Below are positions 26,491 through 33,955 of a DNA stretch of 64,000 bases, piece after piece. Location: contig NZ_CAJYVE010000028.1 in the NCBI RefSeq assembly GCF_913777995.1, forward strand, positions 24,733-88,732. The letters run 5' to 3'. The position numbers and the translations under genes are program-made. Source of the DNA: an uncultured Pseudomonas sp. GTDB lineage: Bacteria; Pseudomonadota; Gammaproteobacteria; Pseudomonadales; Pseudomonadaceae. Under the pieces are notes generated by a model, which saw nothing but the letters and a program-made list of their open reading frames with translations, was not told where the DNA came from and did no database searches. How positions within the stretch are numbered: position 1 is the stretch's first letter; each line of letters starts with the position of its first letter.

Positions 26491-27496
26491 CACGCCTGAC
26501 GAGCAGCGCCAGTTGCTGGCGCATGCCACGCGCAGCATCGCAGTCGGTTCCAAGAGCTTCGCCGCCGCCTCACGGCTGTTCGATCCGGCCACGCGCAGCA
26601 GTGCGGTGATGCTGTATGCCTGGTGCCGGCATTGCGATGACGTGATCGATGGCCAGCAGGCCGGCCATCAGGCGCGCCCGCTGGCCGACGACGAAGTGCA
26701 GCAGCGCCTGGCCGGGCTGCTGGCCCAGACCGAGGCGGTGTATGCGTTGCAGCCGGTGGTCGAGCCGGCTTTCGCCGCGCTGCGCGAGGTGGTGGCGCGG
26801 CATGGATTGCGCCGCGCCTATGCGCTGGATCACTTGGCCGGCTTCGCCATGGATGTCGATGGCCGCGAGTACCGCAGCATCGAAGACACCCTGGAGTACT
26901 GCTACCACGTGGCCGGGGTCGTGGGGCTGATGATGGCCCAAGTGATGGGCGTCAGTGACGAGGCGACCCTGGAGCGGGCCTGCGACCTGGGCATGGCGTT
27001 CCAGCTCACCAATATTGCCCGGGACATCGTCGAAGACGCCGAGGTCGGGCGTTGCTACCTGCCGCAGCAATGGCTGGACGAACAGGGTATCGCGCGTGAG
27101 CGGCTGACAGCCCCGGAGTATCGCGAGCGCCTGGCGGTGCTGGGGCAGCGCCTGGTGGACATGGCCGAGCCCTTCTACGAAAGTGCCCAGGCCGGCGTCA
27201 CGGCCTTGCCATGGCGTTCGGCCTGGGCCGTGGCGACCGCCGGGGCGGTGTACCGCGAGATCGGCGTCAAGGTACGTGAAGCAGGAGCCCAGGCTTGGGA
27301 CAGCCGCGTGTCGACCAGCAAGGCTGACAAGCTGCGCCTCGTGGCGCTGGGCGCCTGGCGCGCGATCAGTTCCCGGGGTCGGCGCTGGCCGCCGCGTGAT
27401 CCGGAGCTTTGGCGGCGTCCGCCGGCGGGCGCTGCAGCGGGCCATCATGCAGTGCTCGCAGCTGGGCCCGCAGGCTTGCCGTCGAAGGCGCGATGA
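26483..27496 (+). CDS. crtB: CrtB, phytoene synthase
   Basis: A 337-residue squalene/phytoene synthase that joins two GGPP molecules to phytoene. The Mg-binding motifs are DDVID (52-56) and the second motif around NIARDIVEDAEVGRCYLP (about 175-192). YCYHVAGVVGLMMAQVMG is a family signature. Homology appears to end near RLVALGAWRAISSR (about residue 297). The last 40 residues are Arg/Pro/Gly-rich and lie entirely opposite crtZ, so the tail looks like read-through of antisense sequence rather than a functional part. It is the last gene of the fni-crtXYIB operon. Confidence 0.94.
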   Translation: MHDTPDEQRQLLAHATRSIAVGSKSFAAASRLFDPATRSSAVMLYAWCRHCDDVIDGQQAGHQARPLADDEVQQRLAGLLAQTEAVYALQPVVEPAFAALREVVARHGLRRAYALDHLAGFAMDVDGREYRSIEDTLEYCYHVAGVVGLMMAQVMGVSDEATLERACDLGMAFQLTNIARDIVEDAEVGRCYLPQQWLDEQGIARERLTAPEYRERLAVLGQRLVDMAEPFYESAQAGVTALPWRSAWAVATAGAVYREIGVKVREAGAQAWDSRVSTSKADKLRLVALGAWRAISSRGRRWPPRDPELWRRPPAGAAAGHHAVLAAGPAGLPSKAR

Positions 27497-27902
27497 GGAA
27501 GCCGAACGATACGCAGCGCTCGCGGCCCTGCACGGCGTGATGCATCAGGTGCGCCTGGTACAGACGCTTGAAGTAGCCCTTGCGCGGTACATAGCGAAAC
27601 GGCCAGCGCTGGTGCACCAGGCCGTCGTGGGCAATGAAATACAGCAGGCCGTAACCGGTCATGCCGGCACCGATCCATTCCAGCGGGTGCAGGCCGATGC
27701 TGCCCAGGGCGATCAGCACGATGGCCACCCCGGCGAACACCACGGCATACAGGTCGTTCTTTTCGAACCAGCCGTTACGCGGCTCATGATGCGAGCGATG
27801 CCAGCCCCAGCCCCAGCCATGCATGATGTACTTGTGAGCGAACCAGGCAAAGCCTTCCATGCCCACCAGGGTCGCGAGAAAAACCAGCGTGTTGACGATC
27901 AT
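27366..27902 (-). CDS. crtZ: CrtZ, beta-carotene hydroxylase
   Basis: A 178-residue di-iron membrane hydroxylase that converts beta-carotene to zeaxanthin by adding 3 and 3' hydroxyls. The His cluster is complete: HKYIMH, HRSHHEPRNG, HDGLVHQRW and HLMHHA, among four hydrophobic helices. The start at 27902 (MIVNTLVFLATLVG) was chosen because the open frame further upstream is Arg-rich and unlike CrtZ. The C-terminal 30 residues (rich in Ala, Asp and Pro) overlap the crtB coding end. The gene is convergent with crtB, as in Pantoea, with a 131-bp overlap. Confidence 0.93.
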   Translation of the reverse strand: MIVNTLVFLATLVGMEGFAWFAHKYIMHGWGWGWHRSHHEPRNGWFEKNDLYAVVFAGVAIVLIALGSIGLHPLEWIGAGMTGYGLLYFIAHDGLVHQRWPFRYVPRKGYFKRLYQAHLMHHAVQGRERCVSFGFLIAPSTASLRAQLRALHDGPLQRPPADAAKAPDHAAASADPGN

Positions 27903-28151
27903 CGACCTGACCTGTGAATGTCCTGGCCATGGGACTGCCAGCCAGGTATGAATGTTCGATTCGGCGGACAGAAAATCCCTCCCGCGTTGACTCCCGTCAA
28001 TCCTGGCCGCCAGCACGTGCCCCTCTGTCGCCGGCTTGGCTCGTAGCATTGAACCCTGCGCTGCAACGTCAGGTCATCCGCCTTGAGCATGAGGCTCCGG
28101 GGCGCCTGGCAGAGCCTTGCCTGCGCTCGACCACAGGAAGGAGGCAACAGC

Positions 28152-28910
28152 ATGAACACAGCGAAGCGGACAGTGCAGGTGGTGCTGGCCGGCACCTTGC
28201 TCGGCGGTTGTGCCGGTCATGATACGCCTTCGGCGGTACAGGCGTCTGGCGCTGACAAACGGACGTCGACCCAGGTACTCGAGGCGGGGGCTGCGTTGCT
28301 GCAGGGTCGTCCGCCGGTCGAGGCGTTGAACGCCTATCTCGACGGTTTTCATTTCTACAACGGACGCCCGCACCAGCAGATGGAGGCCCACCACTATTGC
28401 GCGATCCTCAACGACGAAGTGGTCCAGTGCACGATCTTCGATGGTAACGGCCGTGATGCGAAGCTGATGGGCGTGGAGTACATCATCAGCGCCAGGTTGT
28501 TCGCCGGCCTGCCAGAGGCGGAGAAGGCGCTGTGGCACAGCCATGTGCACGAGGTGAAGTCCGGACAGTTGCTCGCCCCTGGCATTCCCGAGGCCGCCGA
28601 ACATGCGCTGATGGAGAAGCTGGTAGGCACCTATGGCAAGACCTGGCACACCTGGCATACGGACATGCACAAGGGGCTGCCACTGGGCATGCCCCAACTG
28701 ATGATGGGTTTCACCGCCGAAGGCCAGGTCGACCCGGCGATGGTTGGCGAGCGTGACCGACGGCTGGGCATCGACAGCAGCGAGCGCCGGCGCAGCCGTG
28801 CGGACATCCCGGCGCCCGGGGTGGACCCCGCCGCCGATGCCTGGCAGCGTGGGCAGGTGATCCAGATACCCGAGCCGGCACCCATGCCGCATCGGCTTGC
28901 CCCACGCTGA
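28152..28910 (+). CDS. DUF1264 / oil-body-associated-protein-like lipoprotein
   Basis: A 252-residue protein whose core matches the OBAP (DUF1264) family: FYNGRPHQQMEAHHYCAIL (residues 75-93), QCTIFDGNGRDAKLMGVEYI, then KALWHSHVHEVKSGQL and a WHTDMHKGLPLGMPQLMMGF segment. Family members occur in plant oil bodies, fungi and scattered bacteria without known enzymatic activity. The N-terminus is a lipoprotein signal (VVLAGTLLGGC, Cys at residue 20), so this one should be membrane-anchored. ATG at 28152 has GGAAGGAGG upstream. It lies just beyond crtZ and may belong to the same inserted block. Confidence 0.78.
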   Translation: MNTAKRTVQVVLAGTLLGGCAGHDTPSAVQASGADKRTSTQVLEAGAALLQGRPPVEALNAYLDGFHFYNGRPHQQMEAHHYCAILNDEVVQCTIFDGNGRDAKLMGVEYIISARLFAGLPEAEKALWHSHVHEVKSGQLLAPGIPEAAEHALMEKLVGTYGKTWHTWHTDMHKGLPLGMPQLMMGFTAEGQVDPAMVGERDRRLGIDSSERRRSRADIPAPGVDPAADAWQRGQVIQIPEPAPMPHRLAPR

Positions 28911-28991
28911 ACGAGGGCAGGGCGATGATGGTCGAAACCGGCACGTTCATCATCGTCGCCGGCTTGCTGCCTGGCGCTTCAGGAGCCTTTT

Positions 28992-29549
28992 ATGGAAACG
29001 TCCGTGTGGAATGCCGACCCTCTGACCTGGGGCCACGGCCCGCGTACCTTCGAGATGTTTCTCGAACCGACCTGTCCGTTCTCGGTGAAGGCCTTCGGCA
29101 AGCTCGATGAATTCCTGGCCACGGCTGGGGAGGACCGGGTTACCGTGAAAATTCGCCTGCAGTCGCAACCCTGGCACCTGTATTCCGGGGTACTGGTGCG
29201 CTGCATCCTGGCAGCCTCGACCTTGCCCGGCGGTAAGGACACGGCGAAAAAGGTCATGGCGGCGATTGCCGCGAATCGCTCGAAATTCGAGTTCGACCAG
29301 CACGCTGGTGGCCCGAACATGGACACCACGCCGAACCAGCTCATTGCCCGCCTGGAGAAGTACAGCGGCGTGTCGCTGGTCGAAGCCTTCGCCCAGGCGC
29401 AGCTGGAGCACGCGATCAAATGGCACTGCAAGTACGCCCGCCAGAATGGCATCCATGTCTCGCCGACTTTCATGCTCGACGGTCTGGTACAGGCGGATAT
29501 CGGCAGTGGCGACTCGGTGCAGGAGTGGATCGACAAGGCCCGGCTCTGA
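28992..29549 (+). CDS. DsbA/thioredoxin_4-like protein with one active-site Cys
   Basis: A 185-residue soluble protein with the layout of DsbA-type thioredoxin folds. The beta strand RTFEMFLEPTCPFSVKAF leads into a helix. A helical insertion includes the central part, and the cis-Pro loop is IHVSPTFMLDGLV. The active-site motif is CPFS (Cys28), so the second Cys of CxxC is missing and a disulfide oxidase role is unlikely. There is no signal peptide, so it is cytosolic. Relatives are annotated only as thioredoxin-domain proteins. GGAG precedes ATG 28992. It is on the same strand as the OBAP gene. Confidence 0.75.
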   Translation: METSVWNADPLTWGHGPRTFEMFLEPTCPFSVKAFGKLDEFLATAGEDRVTVKIRLQSQPWHLYSGVLVRCILAASTLPGGKDTAKKVMAAIAANRSKFEFDQHAGGPNMDTTPNQLIARLEKYSGVSLVEAFAQAQLEHAIKWHCKYARQNGIHVSPTFMLDGLVQADIGSGDSVQEWIDKARL

Positions 29550-29659
29550 GCCGAGCGTTTCCCGGACAGCTTCAGCTGCGAAGAGGCCAACACATTCAGC
29601 GCATCCGCTGTGAACATGAGGCCGCTGCGCGGCTGAAACCCGACCTGTCGATCAAATGC

Positions 29660-32176
29660 TCAACCTTCGCGCAAGACGTTGAGCGGGCTGGCGTTCAAGG
29701 CCCGGCGCGTGCCGTAGATGCCGGCACCGCCTACCAGCACGGCGCCGATCAGAGGCAGCACCAGCAGCCAGGGGTGTGGCGACCACTGCAGGCTGAACGC
29801 GAAGCGATACAGCACGAAACTCACCAGTTCGCAGCCCAGTGCCGCCAGCAGGCCGCTGGCTGCGCCCAGCAGGCCGAACTCGATGCGCCGGGCGCGGACC
29901 AGCAGGTAGCGGCTGGCGCCTAGCGCACGCAGCAGCGCGCCTTGGCGAATACGCTCGTCCAGGGTGGCCTGCAGGCCGGAGAACAGCACTGCCACCCCGG
30001 CAGCCAGCACGAACAGCAGCACGAACTGCACTGCCAAAGTCACCTGGTCGAGAATGCTGCGCACCTGGGCCAGCAGTGCTTCTACGCCGAGGATGCTGAT
30101 CGACGGGTAGCTGCGCGACAGCTCGACGATCTGCCGGTCGTGCTGCGGTGGCAGGTAGAAGCTGGTCATGTAGGTGGTCGGCAGGTCGGCCAGTGTGCCG
30201 GGCTGGAAGATGATGAAGAAGTTGGGCTGAAAGGTATCCCAGTTCACGTCGCGCAGGTTGGTCACCACGGTCTCGCGGGTCAGTCCGCCGACGTTGAAGC
30301 CCAGCCGGTCGCCCAGCTTGATGCTCAGGCTGTCGGCCAGCTTGGCTTCCACCGAGACGCCAGGCGGCTGATCGGCGGCGGGAGGCTGATCCGGTGTCGA
30401 CCACCACTGCCCGGCAGTGATGCGGTTGCCCTCCGGCAGGGCGGCTGCCCAGGTCAGGTTGAGGTCGCGGCGCGTGGCGTTTTCGCCCCGCGAATCCTTG
30501 GTCACGAACTGGGCGACCGGTTCGCCGTTGATGGTCATCAGGCGCCCCGGCACCACCGGGTACAGCGGTGCAGCATGGCTGGACAGCCCGCCCAGAGTCT
30601 GGGCGAAACGGTCCTTGTCAGTCGGCAGCACGTTGAGCACGAAGTAGTTCGGTGCGTCTTTGGGCAACTGATTCTGCCAGGTGTCGAGCAGTTCGCCGCG
30701 CAGCAGCGCGATCAACCCCATGGCCAGCAGGATAAGGCCGAAGGCCAGCGCCTGGCCGGCAGCGGCCAACGGGTGGCGTAGCAGTTGGCCCAGGCCCAGA
30801 CGCCAGGCCAGTGGGGCACCGGCCAGCAGGCGGCGCAGGCTGTTCAGGCCAGCCAGTAGCAGGGCGCCGAACAGCAGGGCGGCGACGACGCCTCCGCCGA
30901 GCAGGGCGAAGGTCAGCACCAGGTCCAGGCTCAGACGCCACATGATCAGGCCCAGGGCCAGGATGGCGGCGCCGTACACCAGCCAGGAGCTGGCCGGCAC
31001 CGGCAGCATGTCGCGGCGCAACACCCGCAATGGTGGCACTCGGCCCAGCGCGGCCAGCGGTGGCAGGGCGAAGCCGGCCAGGGCGACCAGCCCGGTGCCG
31101 ATGCCGGCCAGTGCGGGCATGAGGCCGCCGGGCGGTACCGTGGCGGGCAGCAGGTTATGCAGCAAGGCGAACAGCCCCAGTTGCGCCAGCCAGCCCAGCA
31201 ACGCACCGCCGAGGCTGGCGAACAGGCCGAGCAGCGCCAGTTGCAGGCCGAACAGCTGCAGCGCCTCGCCCCGCGACAGGCCCAGGCAGCGCAGCAGGGC
31301 GCTGGCGTCGAAGCGCCGCGCGGCGAAGCGGGCCGCCGACATCGCCACCGCTACACCGGCCAGCAGCACGGCGACCAGACTGGCCATGTTCAGGTAGCGT
31401 TCGGCCTTGCCCAGCGCACCGCCAATCTGCTGGCTGCCGTCGCGGGCGTCCTTGATTTCCTGGTGCGGTTGCAGGCCCGGTTCGATGGCCTGGCGGTAGG
31501 CTGCCAGGGCCTGTGGCGTGCCGGTCCACATCTCGCGATAGGTCACCCGGCTGCCGGGCTGCACCACGCCAGTGGCCTGCAGGTCCTGGAGGTTGATCAT
31601 CACCCGTGGCGTGAGGCTGTAGAAGTTGCCGGCGCGGTCCGGCTCGTAGGTCAGGATGCGGGTCAGCTTGAGCGGTTTGGCGCCGACGTCGAGGGTGTCA
31701 CCGACCTTGAGATTGACCGCTGGCAGCAGCCGCGCCTCGACCCAGGCTTCGCCGGGCGGCGGGCCGCTGCCGGGCTGGTCAGGCTGGTAGGGGGCCGGCG
31801 CGCTCTTGAGTTCGCCACGCAGCGGGTAGGCATCGTCCACTGCCTTGATGCTCGACAGCTGGATGCCGTCGTCGGTGGCGATGACGCTGGAGAAGATCAC
31901 GATCTGTGCGTGCTTCAGGCCCAGGCGCTGCCCGGCTTCGCGCTGCTCGGCGCTGGCCGGGCTGGAGCCTTCGAGGATCAGGTCGGCGCCGAGGAACTCG
32001 GTGGCGCGCAGCAGCATGGCGGCATTCAGGCGCGCGCCGAAATAACCGATGGCGGTGCTGGCCGCCACGGCGACCAGCAAGGCGAAGAACAGCACGCGCA
32101 GTTCGCCGGCGCGGGCGTCACGCTGCAGCTGACGCACCGCGAGGCTGAACAGGCGGGGAAGGGGCATGCGTGCCAT
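29660..32176 (-). CDS. FtsX/LolC-type ABC transporter permease
   Basis: An 838-residue permease with about ten membrane helices. The N-terminal TM (about 20-40) is followed by a large periplasmic domain, then helices near 265-410, a second periplasmic domain near 510-680 and C-terminal FtsX-type helices. It matches the YbbP-like family encoded with YbbA ATPases and TesA in many proteobacteria. The transported substrate is unknown; lipid or lipopeptide handling is a guess from tesA linkage. The ATG at 32176 overlaps the ATPase stop by one base (TGATG). Its 3' side is 110 bp from the convergent DsbA-like gene. Confidence 0.88.
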   Translation of the reverse strand: MARMPLPRLFSLAVRQLQRDARAGELRVLFFALLVAVAASTAIGYFGARLNAAMLLRATEFLGADLILEGSSPASAEQREAGQRLGLKHAQIVIFSSVIATDDGIQLSSIKAVDDAYPLRGELKSAPAPYQPDQPGSGPPPGEAWVEARLLPAVNLKVGDTLDVGAKPLKLTRILTYEPDRAGNFYSLTPRVMINLQDLQATGVVQPGSRVTYREMWTGTPQALAAYRQAIEPGLQPHQEIKDARDGSQQIGGALGKAERYLNMASLVAVLLAGVAVAMSAARFAARRFDASALLRCLGLSRGEALQLFGLQLALLGLFASLGGALLGWLAQLGLFALLHNLLPATVPPGGLMPALAGIGTGLVALAGFALPPLAALGRVPPLRVLRRDMLPVPASSWLVYGAAILALGLIMWRLSLDLVLTFALLGGGVVAALLFGALLLAGLNSLRRLLAGAPLAWRLGLGQLLRHPLAAAGQALAFGLILLAMGLIALLRGELLDTWQNQLPKDAPNYFVLNVLPTDKDRFAQTLGGLSSHAAPLYPVVPGRLMTINGEPVAQFVTKDSRGENATRRDLNLTWAAALPEGNRITAGQWWSTPDQPPAADQPPGVSVEAKLADSLSIKLGDRLGFNVGGLTRETVVTNLRDVNWDTFQPNFFIIFQPGTLADLPTTYMTSFYLPPQHDRQIVELSRSYPSISILGVEALLAQVRSILDQVTLAVQFVLLFVLAAGVAVLFSGLQATLDERIRQGALLRALGASRYLLVRARRIEFGLLGAASGLLAALGCELVSFVLYRFAFSLQWSPHPWLLVLPLIGAVLVGGAGIYGTRRALNASPLNVLREG

Positions 32177-32859
32177 CAAGGCTCCAGAGGGGCGACCTGG
32201 CGCCCGGCTTCGAGGCGGATCAGGCGACGGCAGCGATGCGCCAGCCGCTCATCATGGGTGACCAGCACCAGGGTGGTGCCGCGTTCCTTGTTCAGCTCGA
32301 ACAGCAGGTCGCTGATGCGCTCGCCGGTATGGCTGTCGAGGTTGCCGGTGGGTTCGTCGGCGAACAGAACATCCGGGTCGGCGGCAAACGCTCGGGCAAT
32401 GGCCACGCGTTGTTGTTCGCCGCCGGAGAGCTGGCGGGGCGTGTGGCTCAGGCGCTGGCCCAGGCCGACGCGCTCCAGGAGGCTGCGCGCGCGCTCACGG
32501 GCGTCCTGGCGGCCCTCCAGTTCCATGGGCAGCATGACGTTCTCCAGGGCATTGAGGCTGTCGAGCAACTGGAACGACTGGAAGACGAACCCGACGTGCT
32601 CGGCACGGACCCTGGCGCGTTCGTCTTCGTCAAGCTGGCTGAGGTTGCGCCCGGAGAGCATGACGCTGCCGGCGCTGGGCAGGTCCAGCCCGGCGAGCAA
32701 GCCCAGCAGAGTGGATTTTCCGGAACCGGATGAGCCGACGATGGCCAAAGTGTCGCCCTTGTTCAGTTCAAGGGAGAGTTCGTGCAGGATAGTCAGCTCA
32801 CCTTCGGTGCTGGGCACCACTTTGCTGAGGCTCTGGGCACTGAGAATGCTTTCACTCAT
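32176..32859 (-). CDS. ABC transporter ATP-binding protein (YbbA-like)
   Basis: A 227-residue ABC ATPase. Walker A is GSSGSGKST (about 42-50), the signature is LSGGEQQRVAIARAF, and Walker B is VLFADEPTGNLD. This belongs to the LolD/YbbA branch. The gene is translationally coupled to the permease downstream and divergent from tesA with only a 10-bp gap between start codons. The same ATPase-permease pair next to tesA is conserved across many gammaproteobacteria, which supports a functional link without revealing the substrate. Confidence 0.93.
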   Translation of the reverse strand: MSESILSAQSLSKVVPSTEGELTILHELSLELNKGDTLAIVGSSGSGKSTLLGLLAGLDLPSAGSVMLSGRNLSQLDEDERARVRAEHVGFVFQSFQLLDSLNALENVMLPMELEGRQDARERARSLLERVGLGQRLSHTPRQLSGGEQQRVAIARAFAADPDVLFADEPTGNLDSHTGERISDLLFELNKERGTTLVLVTHDERLAHRCRRLIRLEAGRQVAPLEP

Positions 32860-32869
32860 GGAGAATCCG

Positions 32870-33475
32870 ATGCGTGCGTGGTTATTGAGTAGCGCCTTGG
32901 GCCTGTTGCTGCTGTCTCAGGGCGCGGTGGCGGGCACGGTACTGGTCGTCGGCGATAGTATCAGCGCCGCTTTCGGCCTGGATACCCGCCAAGGCTGGGT
33001 CAACCTGCTGCAACAACGCCTGCAGCAGCAGGGTTTCGACGACAAGGTGGTCAACGCGTCGATCAGCGGCGACACCAGCGCCGGAGGCCTGGCGCGGCTG
33101 CCGGCGCTGCTTGCAGAGCATCGGCCGGAGCTGGTGGTGCTCGAGCTGGGCGGTAACGATGGGCTGCGTGGGCAGCCTCCGGCGCAATTGCAACAAAACC
33201 TTGCATCGATGATCGAGCAGTCGAAAAAGGCCGGTGCCAAGGTCCTGCTGCTGGGCATGAAGATTCCACCCAATTATGGCCCGCGCTACACCCGGGCGTT
33301 CGAGGCAGTTTACGCCGACCTGGCCAAGGAGCATCAACTGCCCTGGGTGCCGTTTTTCCTCGAAGGCGTGGGGGGTGTGCCGCAGATGATGCAGGCCGAT
33401 GGCATCCACCCGGCGACCGCCGCCCAGGGCAAGTTGCTGGAAAATGTCTGGCCGGCCCTGAAACCGCTGCTTTGA
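32870..33475 (+). CDS. tesA: TesA, periplasmic SGNH esterase / thioesterase I
   Basis: A 201-residue secreted SGNH hydrolase. The signal peptide is about residues 1-21 (WLLSSALGLLLLSQGAVA). Block I is VLVVGDSISAAFGL with the nucleophile Ser. Block II has the Gly in NASISGDTSAGG, block III is LELGGNDGLRG and block V is DGIHPATA with Asp and His. TesA hydrolyses acyl thioesters, lysophospholipids and esters in the periplasm. The ATG at 32870 is preceded by GGAGAATCCG. It is divergent from the ABC pair. Confidence 0.95.
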   Translation: MRAWLLSSALGLLLLSQGAVAGTVLVVGDSISAAFGLDTRQGWVNLLQQRLQQQGFDDKVVNASISGDTSAGGLARLPALLAEHRPELVVLELGGNDGLRGQPPAQLQQNLASMIEQSKKAGAKVLLLGMKIPPNYGPRYTRAFEAVYADLAKEHQLPWVPFFLEGVGGVPQMMQADGIHPATAAQGKLLENVWPALKPLL

Positions 33476-33532
33476 GGCTTTTCTCGGCGGGGGCTTTCGG
33501 CTAATGTTGCGCCCCCCTCACTGGAGCCCTTC

Positions 33533-33814
33533 ATGCCGCGCCCTGCCTGGTCCCTGTTCGCCTACCAAATGATCGAGCCTGACGAGCAGCTCGACCTGTT
33601 CGCTTGCCAGGAAGCCAGGGTCCATCTGATCGCCCGTCAGTTGGTGCTGGGCGGTTCCGCCGACCGCACCCTGTGCGGCACCTTGCTGCCTGCCCAGCCG
33701 CGGCTGTCACAGGTTGAGACACAAATGCTCCAGGAGGAGCGCTTGTGCCCGCTGTGCAAGGCCATCCTTGATGCCCAGCGCCGTGGCATGCACCCGATCT
33801 GGCCGGAACTGTAA
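33533..33814 (+). CDS. Conserved hypothetical protein with CPLC motif
   Basis: A 93-residue soluble protein, acidic in the first third (EPDEQLDLFACQEARVHLIA), with the pair CPLC at about residues 72-75 and single Cys at about 24 and 48. The four Cys could bind a metal, but no family comes to mind. GGAG sits seven bases before the ATG. It is 57 bp after tesA on the same strand and 141 bp before the L,D-transpeptidase gene. A homologue at this position in other pseudomonads would support it as a real gene. Confidence 0.65.
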   Translation: MPRPAWSLFAYQMIEPDEQLDLFACQEARVHLIARQLVLGGSADRTLCGTLLPAQPRLSQVETQMLQEERLCPLCKAILDAQRRGMHPIWPEL

Positions 33815-33955
33815 GTTTCACGAAGCGCCGAGGCTCCCGAAGGCGTCAAGCCGGGTGTACACTGGCACCTGGCCTGTCGAGGACTGCGGCAACTGCCGGG
33901 CACCGCGCACAGGCCCATTTTGACCCCGCCGTATCTAGCCGAAGGATTTCACCGG

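Noticed and set aside
27987-28000. TTGAC-TCCC-GTCAA inverted repeat upstream of crtZ as an operator or promoter
   Set aside because: Short, and neither orientation gives a -10 element at proper spacing. It may be chance.
31157-32869. Plus-strand open frame of about 570 codons ahead of tesA
   Set aside because: It is antisense to the permease and ATPase genes and arises from GC codon bias. TesA starts at 32870 with a signal peptide.
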